64,000 nt of DNA, taken from positions 282,325 through 346,324 of the forward strand of contig NZ_BONV01000005.1 of assembly GCF_016862895.1 (NCBI RefSeq). Reading direction: 5' to 3'. Made by a program: the position numbers and the translations under genes. Of this stretch, positions 17,417 through 25,187 are shown piece by piece. The notes below the pieces were generated by a model that ran no database searches, was not told where the DNA came from, and saw only the letters and a program-made list of their open reading frames with translations. This DNA comes from Planotetraspora kaengkrachanensis. GTDB taxonomy: Bacteria > Actinomycetota > Actinomycetes > Streptosporangiales > Streptosporangiaceae. How positions within the stretch are numbered: the stretch's first letter is position 1; the number at the start of each line of letters is the position of its first letter.

Positions 17417-17647
17417 ATGCGCTCGACGATTCAGTTCATCGGGATCTTCCTGACCTTGCAGGGGGTCAGCGGAGCCATCGACCACCTGCTGGTCCAGCCG
17501 TTCTTCGGGATCGTGCTGAACTTCTTCAACCGCCTCGTCATCCCCCGCGTCGACGTCCTCGCAGAGAACGCGTTGTTCGCCAACCTGTCGCTGGCGCTCC
17601 TGGGCGTGGTCGTGGTCATCGCGGCCGAGCCGGCCAAGCGCTCATGA
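17417..17647 (+). CDS. Small two-helix membrane protein (hypothetical)
   Basis: This 76-residue protein has two hydrophobic stretches, residues about 5-35 and 53-70 (LSLALLGVVVVIAA), and a basic end. I do not recognise a family. It runs towards the MarR gene and their 3' ends overlap by 6 bp. The 177 bases upstream, back to the kinase start, show no other gene. Confidence 0.55.
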   Translation: MRSTIQFIGIFLTLQGVSGAIDHLLVQPFFGIVLNFFNRLVIPRVDVLAENALFANLSLALLGVVVVIAAEPAKRS

Positions 17648-18151
17648 CAGCGCTTCGGCACCGGTACCGGTCAGGTTCTCCAGCATGCGCTGGAGCATGC
17701 CCGTGAGCTCCCGCACCTCCGTCTCTGTGAATCCCGCCAGCAGCCGCCCGGTGACGCGGCCGAACACGGGGGCCAGGCGGGGGACGATCGCCCGCCCCTC
17801 GTCGGTCACCTCGATGACGATGGAGCGCCGGTCGCCGGGATGCCTGCGCCGCCGTACCAGGCCCTTGTCCTCGAGGCGGTCCAGCAGTCTGGTCATGCCC
17901 GCCGTGTCGGTCCCGAGCTGGGGCGCGAGCTGGTTGGGGCTCGCCTCCTGCCGCGCGGCGTGCAGGAGGAGCGCGGCCTGCTGGGACGTGACGTCGAACG
18001 GCGCCAGCCGGCTCTCCACGGCGGTGCGCAGCTCGCGGCCGACCTGGTTGAGCAGCGAGCCGCCTCCCAGGACGAGCGCGATCGGCACGGCGCGGTTCTG
18101 GTCCTGGTCCTGGTCCTGGTACGGCCGGCTTCCGGCTGATGGGGATTCCAT
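17642..18151 (-). CDS. MarR-family transcriptional regulator
   Basis: This 169-residue MarR regulator has the winged helix SPNQLAPQLGTDTAGMTRLLDRLEDKGLV and wing RRRHPGDRRSIVIEVTDEG. The N-terminus carries a YQDQDQDQDQNR stretch encoded by a CTGGTC hexamer repeat near 18097-18120, a likely slippage product. The gene is divergent from an FAD monooxygenase gene, and a 10-bp inverted repeat lies in the gap. The usual reading is ligand-relieved repression of the monooxygenase. Confidence 0.9.
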   Translation of the reverse strand: MESPSAGSRPYQDQDQDQNRAVPIALVLGGGSLLNQVGRELRTAVESRLAPFDVTSQQAALLLHAARQEASPNQLAPQLGTDTAGMTRLLDRLEDKGLVRRRRHPGDRRSIVIEVTDEGRAIVPRLAPVFGRVTGRLLAGFTETEVRELTGMLQRMLENLTGTGAEALS

Positions 18152-18159
18152 CGCGTCAT

Positions 18160-18196
18160 GATAGCTGTCATGACTGTTGCTGTCGCGACAGCTATC
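18160..18196. promoter_or_regulatory. MarR operator-like inverted repeat
   Basis: Two perfect 10-bp arms, GATAGCTGTC (18160-18169) and GACAGCTATC (18187-18196), lie between the divergent marR and monooxygenase genes. The right arm overlaps a second palindrome, TGTCGCGACA (18181-18190). Binding here would cover both promoters. Confidence 0.65.
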
Positions 18197-18235
18197 GGGC
18201 TACGGTGGGGCCGTTACCCCCGAAAGGACCCCCAT

Positions 18236-19483
18236 ATGAACGAAGACAACTCCGACGGCCCGCACGTGCTCGTGATCGGCGGCGGCGTCGGCGGGCTCTG
18301 CCTCGCTCAGGGCCTGCGCAAGTCCGGCGTCCGCGTCGACGTCTACGAGCGCGACCGGTCCGCCCACTTTCGCGGCCAGGGCTGGCGCATCTCGCTCAAG
18401 AAGGAGGGCACGTCCGCACTCAGGAGCTGCCTGCCGGAGCACCTGTTCGAGCTCTGCGTCGCGACGGCCATCCTGCCGGCCACACGGATGGCGTTCCTTG
18501 ACCACCTGCTGAACCCCAAGTTCGAAAAGCCCGTCCCGCCGCTCCCCCACGACGTCTTCTTCGGCGTCAACCGGCTGACGCTGCGCGAGATCCTGCTGTC
18601 CGGCCTCGACGACGCCCGCCACTTCGGCAAGACCTTCGTCCGGTACGACCACGCCGAGGACGGGCGGGTGCGGGCCCACTTCGCCGACGGGACCGTCGCG
18701 ACCGCTGACCTGCTCGTCGGCGCCGACGGGACCAACTCGGCCGTCCGCCGCCAGTTGCTGCCCGCCGCCGAGGTCGACGACCTCGGGAACTTCGTCTACG
18801 GCCGGACGCCGATCACACCCGGCATGCTCGACCGGCTCCCCGGCGTCCTCGTCGACAGCTTCAACCGGCTCATCGCGCCCGGCGGCGCGGCCATGTCCGT
18901 GGTCACCTGCAGGACCAGGGAGCCCGTGCCCGAGGCCGTCGCGAGGCTGGCGCCCGGCGCACGGCTGACGGACATGCCCGGCTACCTCGCCTGGATGGTC
19001 TCCAGCGACGAGCGGACCGGATGGCCGGCCGGGCCGTCGCTCACCCCCGAGGGGTTCCGGCGGTCCGACGGGGAGACCCTGCACCGGCTGGCGCGCGAGA
19101 CGATCGCGGACTTCCACCCGCTGGCCCGGCGGATCGTCGACGAGGCCGACGTACCCGCCACCTTCCCGGTCGGCCTGCGCAGCGCGCGGCCCGTCTCCCC
19201 GTGGCCGACGGCGGACGTCACGCTCCTCGGCGACGCGGTGCACACCATGTCGCCCGGGCGCGGCGAAGGGGCCAACACGACACTGCGCCACGCCGAACTC
19301 CTGCGGCAGGCCCTGGTGGGCGTCGCATCAGGGGGCGTTCCCCTGATCGAGGCCGTGGGCCGCTACGAGACGGAGATGCTCCGCCACGGCTTCCAGATGG
19401 TCTCCGCCTCACTGAGCAACCCCCTCATGCCGCGCCCGTCCGTCACGAGCCCCCCTCGGCCAGGCCCGCGCGGCGCCGGATGA
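18236..19483 (+). CDS. FAD-dependent monooxygenase (PHBH/aromatic hydroxylase type)
   Basis: This 415-residue class A flavoprotein monooxygenase has the dinucleotide-binding GGGVGG (residues 15-20), a second NAD(P)H/FAD motif in LLVGADGTNSAVRRQL, and the ribityl-binding GDAVHTMSPGRGEGAN near 331-346. Such enzymes hydroxylate aromatic or polyketide-like compounds, and MarR-linked copies often inactivate antibiotics. The substrate is unknown. The ATG at 18236 follows GAAAGGACC, a good ribosome-binding site. The last 41 bp overlap the 3' end of the oppositely oriented dehydrogenase gene, so the C-terminal tail (SPPRPGPRGAG) may be a later extension. Confidence 0.9.
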   Translation: MNEDNSDGPHVLVIGGGVGGLCLAQGLRKSGVRVDVYERDRSAHFRGQGWRISLKKEGTSALRSCLPEHLFELCVATAILPATRMAFLDHLLNPKFEKPVPPLPHDVFFGVNRLTLREILLSGLDDARHFGKTFVRYDHAEDGRVRAHFADGTVATADLLVGADGTNSAVRRQLLPAAEVDDLGNFVYGRTPITPGMLDRLPGVLVDSFNRLIAPGGAAMSVVTCRTREPVPEAVARLAPGARLTDMPGYLAWMVSSDERTGWPAGPSLTPEGFRRSDGETLHRLARETIADFHPLARRIVDEADVPATFPVGLRSARPVSPWPTADVTLLGDAVHTMSPGRGEGANTTLRHAELLRQALVGVASGGVPLIEAVGRYETEMLRHGFQMVSASLSNPLMPRPSVTSPPRPGPRGAG

Positions 19484-20336
19484 CCTCGGCGACGGCCGCC
19501 CAGTCGAGGTCGGCGTCGCCGTGCGCGATCGCGTCCACGAAGGAGTCGCGCAGCACGCTTCCGAACGGAAGCGGCACATTGGCTCCGGCCCCGGCGGTCA
19601 GCGCGAGCGAGACGTCCTTGAGCCCGAGCGCGAGACGGAACCCCGCGGGCTCGTAACGCCGCTCGGCGACCATGGACCCGTAACCGGAATAGATCACGCC
19701 GGGGAAGATCGTGTTCGTCATCAGGTCGACGAGCTCGGTGGACCTGATCCCCCTCGACTCGGCGAGGGCGCAGGCCTCGGCGACGGACTCGATCGCGCAG
19801 GCGATGAGGAAGTTGCCCGCGATCTTGACCAGGTTGGCCTGGTGAGGCGTGTCGCCCATGCGCCACGTGCGCTGCCCCATGGCCGCGAACAGCGGCTCCA
19901 CATGGTCGATCAGTGCGCCGTCGCCCGCCGCGACGATGTTGAGCTTCCCGGCGGCCGCCACTTCTGACCGGCCCATCACCGGAGCGGAGAGGTAGCCGAG
20001 GCCGTGCTCGGCGTGGAGGGCGGCGGCGCGGTCGGCCAGCTCGACCGAGACCGTCGCCATGTTGACGTGGACGGTCGCCGTCGCGCCTCCGAGAAGGCGC
20101 GGATTCAGCAGGACCGACTCGACGGCCGCGTCGTCGGACAGGATGGAGATCACGACGTCGTTGGTGAAGACGGCCTCGAGACCGTCCGCCCGGGACGCGC
20201 CCATCGCGACGAGCTCGGCGACGGGCTCAGGCGACCGGTTCCACACCTGTACGGCATGGCCCGCGCGAACCAGGTTGGCCGCCATCCCCCGTCCCATGGC
20301 GCCGAGCCCCACGAAACCGACGTTCATCGCTGTCAT
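19443..20336 (-). CDS. 3-hydroxyisobutyrate dehydrogenase-like NAD(P)-dependent oxidoreductase
   Basis: This 297-residue beta-hydroxyacid dehydrogenase has the Rossmann motif GFVGLGAMGRGMAANL near the N-terminus. The substrate signature SAPVMGRSEVAAAG and the catalytic Lys region NLVKIAGNFLIA follow. Family members oxidise 3-hydroxy acids or reduce short semialdehydes, or act as imine reductases; which applies here is not evident. The ATG at 20336 follows GAGGGGGAT. The 3' end overlaps the monooxygenase gene by 41 bp on the other strand. Confidence 0.87.
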   Translation of the reverse strand: MTAMNVGFVGLGAMGRGMAANLVRAGHAVQVWNRSPEPVAELVAMGASRADGLEAVFTNDVVISILSDDAAVESVLLNPRLLGGATATVHVNMATVSVELADRAAALHAEHGLGYLSAPVMGRSEVAAAGKLNIVAAGDGALIDHVEPLFAAMGQRTWRMGDTPHQANLVKIAGNFLIACAIESVAEACALAESRGIRSTELVDLMTNTIFPGVIYSGYGSMVAERRYEPAGFRLALGLKDVSLALTAGAGANVPLPFGSVLRDSFVDAIAHGDADLDWAAVAEVIRRRAGLAEGGS

Positions 20337-20487
20337 CGCTGGATCCCCCTCGATCGTGCACTCGAGAGCCGGTCGAGGCGCGCACGCCCCGGCTCGGCAG
20401 GCCCTGGCGCTCGTCGTACCCCGCGCCCGCCCGGCCTGCACGTTAGCACCGGACTGGCGACGCGTTGGAACCGGCTATGGTGGTTCC

Positions 20488-21072
20488 GTGGAGAGCGAGG
20501 GCGGACGCCGGGACGACGGCTTCAGATTCGGCAACGGGCGGTTGTGCTTCACGTTCACCGCGACGCTCGGCGACCGGGGCGCGCCCGTCCCCCGTGAACG
20601 GCTCGCCGTCCCCGGCGACCTCGCGCGCTGGTGCGTGCGGGCCGGGCTGCTCGCCGAGGCTTCCCCGGTCGGACCCGCCACGCTCGCCGGGGCGCGCCGC
20701 CTGCGCGAGGCGATCGACCGCGCGGCCGAGCAGGTGCGCACCGGAGGGTTCCCCGATCCGCGGGACGCGGCGATCCTCAACGACTGGGCCGCGCGCCCGG
20801 CCCTCGCCCCCCGGCTCGACGAGGTCGGGCGGCTCCGCTGGCGCCAGGAGGGTGCCCAGGTGCGGCACGTGCTCGCCCTCGTCGCCCGCGACGCGGTGGA
20901 CGTCCTCACCGGGCCGGCGAGGTCACGGCTTCGCCGCTGCGCCGACCCGGACTGCGCGGGCCTGTTCGTCGACGTCTCCCGGCCAGGAAACCGCCGCTGG
21001 TGCTCCATGAACACCTGCGGCAACAGGGCCAAGAAGGCGGCCTTCCGGCAGCGCAATCCGCGGTCCGGCTGA
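20488..21072 (+). CDS. CGNR zinc-finger protein (ABATE/DUF1470 family)
   Basis: This 194-residue protein has an N-terminal ABATE domain (FRFGNGRLCFTFTATLGDRG). The C-terminal CGNR zinc finger runs from RRCADPDCAGLFVD to RRWCSMNTCGNRAKK. Four Cys residues bind zinc and the basic CGNR tail contacts DNA. The family is thought to be stress-linked regulators and is common in actinobacteria. The GTG at 20488 has no clear ribosome-binding site. It converges with the second WYL regulator, leaving a 28-bp gap. Confidence 0.85.
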   Translation: MESEGGRRDDGFRFGNGRLCFTFTATLGDRGAPVPRERLAVPGDLARWCVRAGLLAEASPVGPATLAGARRLREAIDRAAEQVRTGGFPDPRDAAILNDWAARPALAPRLDEVGRLRWRQEGAQVRHVLALVARDAVDVLTGPARSRLRRCADPDCAGLFVDVSRPGNRRWCSMNTCGNRAKKAAFRQRNPRSG

Positions 21073-21100
21073 TCTCACGCCGCGCCGGCCATGCCGCCGC

Positions 21101-22078
21101 TCATTCGGGGGCCTGGCCGTACATGACGGACAGCTCGGCCACGGTCCTCGCGATCCGGTCGCGCACTTCGGCCGGGCCCAGCACCTCCACCGAGGACCCC
21201 AGCCGCAGCAGCTGCCACGCCGCGTGGTTGACCGACTCGATCGGCAGCGTGATGCGCGTCCACCCCTGCGCGTCGGTCACCCCGTCCGCCAGGGCCTTGT
21301 CGCTGACGTCCGCGCCCATGGTGTAGCGGAGCAGGTCCTCCATCCCCGGCGCGATCCGGATGTCCGCCTCGGCGGTGTACATCCGCGCGGCGAACTCCAC
21401 GGCGAACTCCCGCCAGAAGGCCGCGAGGTCGAAGTCCGGCGCCCGCGTGAACGTCTCGTCCAGCACCTCGGCCGTGATGATGCGGCCGACCCGGTACGTT
21501 CGGACGCTGCCCTCGCACGACGCCGCGAGATACCACGAACCGCCCTTGAGGATGAGACCGTACGGGTGCACGACCCGCTCCACCTCGGCCCGGCCCCACC
21601 GCCGGTAACGCATCCGGACGACGTGGTCGTCCCACACCGCCTCCGCGACGTCCATCAGGAACGGCACGTCGTCGGTGCTGCGATACCAGCCGGGCACGTC
21701 GAGATGGAACCGTTCACGCATCCGGGCCGCGCGCGAACGGGGCTCGGGCGGAAGCGCGGCAAGCAGCTTCAGTTCGGCCGCCGCGGCGACGTCGGCGCGG
21801 CCGAGTTCGGCGGCCGGGCCGGGGAGTCCCGCGAGGAACAGCGCCGAGGCCTCCTCGGCGGTCAGCCCGTTCAGCCGGGTGCGGTAGCCGTCGAGCAGCT
21901 GGTATCCCCCAAGCGGGCCGCGATCGGCGTACACCGGCACGCCGGCGGCCGACAGGGCCTCCACGTCGCGGTAGACCGTGCGCACCGAGACCTCGAGCTC
22001 CACGGCGAGCTCGGGCGCGGTCATCCTGCCGCGGGTCTGGAGGAGCAGCAGGAGGGAGAGCAATCGGCTCGCGCGCAT
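21101..22078 (-). CDS. WYL-domain transcriptional regulator (second copy)
   Basis: This 325-residue protein has the same build as the regulator at 12261-13220. The N-terminal helix-turn-helix is SVRTVYRDVEALSAAGVPV and the following segment DRGPLGGYQLLDGYRT. The WYL domain is recognisable at YGLILKGGSWYLAASC and a WCX-like C-terminal region follows. It is divergent from the DeoR-type regulator with a 70-bp AT-rich gap. No neighbouring metabolic gene is an obvious target. Confidence 0.87.
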   Translation of the reverse strand: MRASRLLSLLLLLQTRGRMTAPELAVELEVSVRTVYRDVEALSAAGVPVYADRGPLGGYQLLDGYRTRLNGLTAEEASALFLAGLPGPAAELGRADVAAAAELKLLAALPPEPRSRAARMRERFHLDVPGWYRSTDDVPFLMDVAEAVWDDHVVRMRYRRWGRAEVERVVHPYGLILKGGSWYLAASCEGSVRTYRVGRIITAEVLDETFTRAPDFDLAAFWREFAVEFAARMYTAEADIRIAPGMEDLLRYTMGADVSDKALADGVTDAQGWTRITLPIESVNHAAWQLLRLGSSVEVLGPAEVRDRIARTVAELSVMYGQAPE

Positions 22079-22122
22079 GCGCCCAGTCTGCCACCTTTAC
22101 AATGTAGATTTATTTGCTTTCA

Positions 22123-22137
22123 AACATCGATGATGTT
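22123..22137. promoter_or_regulatory. Inverted repeat AACATC-GAT-GATGTT
   Basis: A 15-bp palindrome lies 12 bp before the DeoR-type regulator start, in an AT-rich divergent promoter region shared with the WYL regulator. It is a plausible autoregulatory operator. Confidence 0.5.
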
Positions 22138-22148
22138 CAAATGAACGC

Positions 22149-22913
22149 ATGGAAAGTGCCGACCGGATCCGCGCCATCATGAACGAGCTGCGGACGTCCG
22201 ACAGCGTCTCGGTGGCCGAGCTCGCCGCCCTGCACGGCGTCTCGGAGATGACCATCCGCCGCGACCTCGACGAACTGGCGCAGCAGGGCGTGGTGCGGCG
22301 GGTCCGCGGAGGCGCGCTCAGCCTGCTCCTGCGCGGGGAGGAGCCGCCCTTCGGCGTCCGCGAGCGCGAGGCGGTCGACGCCAAGCAGCGGATCGGCGCG
22401 GAGGTGGCGAGCCTGCTCGCGGACGGCGAGGCCGTCCTGCTCGACGGCGGCACGACCGTCCTCGAGGTCGCCAGAGCGATACACGACCGCCGGCTCACGG
22501 TGCTTCCGCTCGCCCTGCAGGCGACGCAGGAGCTCGCCGGGGCTCCGCGGATCCGCCTCGTCCTTCCCGGCGGCGAGGTCCGGCACGGCGAGATGAACTT
22601 CGTCGGCCCGCTGACCGAGGCCTCCATCAGGTCGTTGCGGTTCGACACCGCGGTCATCGGCTGCTGCGGCCTGTCCGCCGAGCACGGCCTGACCGCCCAC
22701 GACCTGCCGGAGGTCGCGATCAAACAGACCGCCCTCGCCTCCGCCCGCCGCGTCGTGGTCGCCTGCGACTCGGGGAAGTTCTCCCGCACGGCGTTCGGCT
22801 CGGTCTGCACGCTCGACAGGCTGGACGTCGTCGTCACCGACGAGGGCATCCCCCAGGACCAGCACGACGCCCTCACCGCCGCCGGCGTGACCGTCCGCAT
22901 CCCCCCCGCGTGA
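22149..22913 (+). CDS. DeoR/GlpR-family transcriptional regulator
   Basis: This 254-residue DeoR-family regulator has the N-terminal winged helix VSVAELAALHGVSEMTIRRDLDEL and the effector domain with LLDGGTTVLEVARAI and VIGCCGLSAEHGL. The family senses phosphorylated sugars or related metabolites. No sugar operon adjoins it; the next gene on the strand is an MFS exporter whose family is linked to sugar or drug efflux. Its stop codon falls inside the first degenerate unit of the GTGATCA repeat array. Confidence 0.9.
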   Translation: MESADRIRAIMNELRTSDSVSVAELAALHGVSEMTIRRDLDELAQQGVVRRVRGGALSLLLRGEEPPFGVREREAVDAKQRIGAEVASLLADGEAVLLDGGTTVLEVARAIHDRRLTVLPLALQATQELAGAPRIRLVLPGGEVRHGEMNFVGPLTEASIRSLRFDTAVIGCCGLSAEHGLTAHDLPEVAIKQTALASARRVVVACDSGKFSRTAFGSVCTLDRLDVVVTDEGIPQDQHDALTAAGVTVRIPPA

Positions 22914-23072
22914 TCACACCCCACGCCCCCCCGCGTGACCACGCCCCCCTCCGCGTGATCATGCACAGGTTCGTGAAGATGCCCTCCCACCTGCGCCCTT
23001 CCACTACGTGATCATGCACGGATTCGGCCGCGTCACCGCTCACCTGGCCGAATCCGGTCCGTGATCATGCAG
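22910..23072. repeat. 53-bp repeat array, locus A (GTGATCATGCAC family)
   Basis: Three copies of a 19-bp core start at 22955, 23008 and 23061, exactly 53 bp apart, all in the same orientation. The first is GTGATCATGCACAGGTTCG, the second differs at two positions, and the third keeps only the first 11 to 12 bases. ACCTGC or ACCTGG follows each of the first two cores after 15 bases. Degenerate copies begin at 22910 (containing the stop of the DeoR gene) and 22935. The same 19-mer occurs unchanged at 39470. A hairpin with 11-bp arms (23019-23029 and 23046-23056) overlaps the second unit. Confidence 0.8.
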
Positions 23073-23096
23073 TCCTCACCGTTGGAGCCCTGCCTC

Positions 23097-24362
23097 ATGG
23101 CGCCACTCGCCACCGCCCCGCCCTCCCTGCGGCGCGCCCGCATCGCCGTCTTCGGGCTGTTCCTGCTCGCCGGAACGGCCATCGGCACCTGGACCGCCCG
23201 CATCCCCGCCATCAAGCACGACCTCGCCCTCTCCGACGGCCGCCTGAGCCTGGCACTGCTCGGCATCGCGGCGGGCGCCATCACCGGAATGCTGGTCATC
23301 GGCCGGCTCGTCGACCGGTACGGCAGCGACCGCGTGATGATCCCGGCGGCGCTCGCCCAGGGAGCCGTCCTGGTGCTCCCGGCCCTCGCGCCCAGCCTGC
23401 CGATGCTCACGCTGGCCCTGTTCCTGTTCGGCGTCGTCAACGGCACACTCGACGTCTCGATGAACGCCAACGCCGTCACCGTCGAACGCGCGTACGGCCG
23501 GCCGATCATGTCGGCCTTCCACGCGGTGTTCAGCGTCGGCGGCTTCGCCGGGTCGGCGCTGGGCGGGGTTTTCGCGAGCGCCGACGTGAGCCCGGCCGTC
23601 ACCTTCGCGGTCGCCGGAGCGCTCATCCTGGTCGTCGCGGTGTTGTCGGCCCGCTGTGCCCTGCGCGACACCCCGCACCCCCCGGAGCCGGAAACCGCCG
23701 CGCCCGAAGCCGCTCAGGGAACCACCGGAACCGGCCCCGCCGGCCGGACCACCCCGGCTCGGCGCCGCCTGCCGCAGGGCGCGTTCTTCCTCGGCGTGCT
23801 CGCATTCTGCGGCCTCGTCGGCGAGGGGGCCTCCGCCGACTGGAGTTCGGTCTACCTCCACGACGATCTCGGCTCCTCCCCCGGCTTCGCCGCCGCCGCG
23901 TTCGCCGCCTTCTCGATCATGATGACCGCCGGGCGTTTCGCAGGCGACCGCCTCGCGGCCCGCCTGGGCCCGGTAACCCTGGTGCGCGGCTGTGGCCTGC
24001 TCGGCGCCGCCGGTCTCGCGATCAACCTCCTGATCGGCACGCCGGTCGCCGGGGTCGTCGGATTCGCCCTGTTCGGCGCGGGGCTGTCGTGCGTCATCCC
24101 GCAGGTCTTCTCCGCCGCCGGGCACCGCGACCCCGCGCAGTCCGGACGCGCGCTCGCGGTGGTGGCGAGCCTCGGATACACCGGTTTCCTCGCCGGCCCG
24201 GTGATCATCGGTTCCCTCGCGGAACTCGTCACCCTGCCGAAGGCCCTGTTCGTCCCCGCCCTGCTGACGCTTCTCGTCGCCCTTGCCGCCCCCGCCGTAC
24301 GGCCGGCGCGAACCGGCGGAACGGACGCCGCCGACGTGCCCGCTCAGGCGAACTGGTCGTAG
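23097..24362 (+). CDS. MFS transporter
   Basis: This roughly 421-residue major-facilitator transporter has twelve expected helices. The N-half motif is GRLVDRYGSDRVM between helices 2 and 3, and the C-half counterpart GRFAGDRLAARLGP. A hydrophilic central loop, rich in Pro and Thr, lies at about 195-235. The family resembles YbjJ/FucP-like sugar or drug exporters; direction and substrate are unknown. I chose the ATG at 23097, with GGAG at 23084-23087. A GTG at 23061 and an ATG at 23067 are in frame but lie within the repeat core. The 3' end overlaps the TSUP gene by 19 bp. Confidence 0.87.
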   Translation: MAPLATAPPSLRRARIAVFGLFLLAGTAIGTWTARIPAIKHDLALSDGRLSLALLGIAAGAITGMLVIGRLVDRYGSDRVMIPAALAQGAVLVLPALAPSLPMLTLALFLFGVVNGTLDVSMNANAVTVERAYGRPIMSAFHAVFSVGGFAGSALGGVFASADVSPAVTFAVAGALILVVAVLSARCALRDTPHPPEPETAAPEAAQGTTGTGPAGRTTPARRRLPQGAFFLGVLAFCGLVGEGASADWSSVYLHDDLGSSPGFAAAAFAAFSIMMTAGRFAGDRLAARLGPVTLVRGCGLLGAAGLAINLLIGTPVAGVVGFALFGAGLSCVIPQVFSAAGHRDPAQSGRALAVVASLGYTGFLAGPVIIGSLAELVTLPKALFVPALLTLLVALAAPAVRPARTGGTDAADVPAQANWS

Positions 24363-25105
24363 CCGAGCTTGACGACCAGCGCGGTCACGACGCACAGCAG
24401 AACCACGCGGACGAATCCGGCGCCGCGCCGCAACGCCATGCGGACGCCCACCTGCGCGCCGATGATGTTGCAGACGGCCATGCTCAGGCCGAGCGCCCAC
24501 ATCACGTGCCCCTGCACGCTGAACAGGATCAGCGCGCCGAGGTTCGTCCCCGTGTTGATCACCTTCGCGGTCGCCGAGGCGCGCACGAAGTCCATTCCCA
24601 GCAGGGAGGTGAACGCGATGAGCAGGAACGTCCCCGTCCCTGGGCCGAGGATGCCGTCGTAGAACGCGATCCCGACCCCCGCGACCAGGACCGCGCTCAC
24701 CACCCGGGCCGTCGTCCGGAGATGAGGATGCGGCAGCCTGCCGAAGGCAGGACGGAACGTCACGAACGCCGCGACCACCAGCAGCACGGCCATGACCAGC
24801 GGCTTGAGCATCGAGGCGTCGAGAAGGGCGGCCGAGGCCGCGCCCACCCCCGCGAAAACCACCGCCAGCACGCCCGCCGGCAACGCGACCGCGCGGTCCA
24901 GCTTCGTCCCGCGCACGTACGTCACCGCGGCGGACGCCGTGCCGAAGATGGCGGCCGACTTGTTGGTGGCCAGGGCCTGTACGGGTGACAGGCCCGCGAG
25001 GATCAGCACGGGCAGCTGGAGCAGACCTCCTCCGCCCACGACGGCGTCGACCCACCCCGCGGCCAGCGCCGCCACGAGCAGCAGCACGATCGTCCCGGCG
25101 TGCAT
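24344..25105 (-). CDS. TSUP-family (TauE/SafE) membrane transporter
   Basis: This 253-residue protein has eight hydrophobic helices of the sulfite exporter TauE/SafE family. The signature is AAGWVDAVVGGGGLLQLPVLI near the N-terminus, repeated as GIAFYDGILGPGTGTFLLI in the second half. Members export sulfite, sulfolactate or other organosulfur anions. The ATG at 25105 has GGGGGGA eight bases upstream; an earlier ATG at 25132 lacks a ribosome-binding site. It converges with the MFS gene. Confidence 0.88.
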   Translation of the reverse strand: MHAGTIVLLLVAALAAGWVDAVVGGGGLLQLPVLILAGLSPVQALATNKSAAIFGTASAAVTYVRGTKLDRAVALPAGVLAVVFAGVGAASAALLDASMLKPLVMAVLLVVAAFVTFRPAFGRLPHPHLRTTARVVSAVLVAGVGIAFYDGILGPGTGTFLLIAFTSLLGMDFVRASATAKVINTGTNLGALILFSVQGHVMWALGLSMAVCNIIGAQVGVRMALRRGAGFVRVVLLCVVTALVVKLGYDQFA

Positions 25106-25187
25106 CGCTGCGCATCCCCCCAACATCGTCATCGTTTCGCAACGTCGAGGGTAGCGGCAGGAAATATCGCCACGTCACAGGGGTCGG

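Noticed and set aside
23076..25178. Long antisense frame encoding a 700-residue protein
   Set aside because: It lies opposite the MFS gene and in another frame of the TSUP gene, and its sequence is low-complexity Gly/Arg/Asp as expected for a GC-rich shadow.
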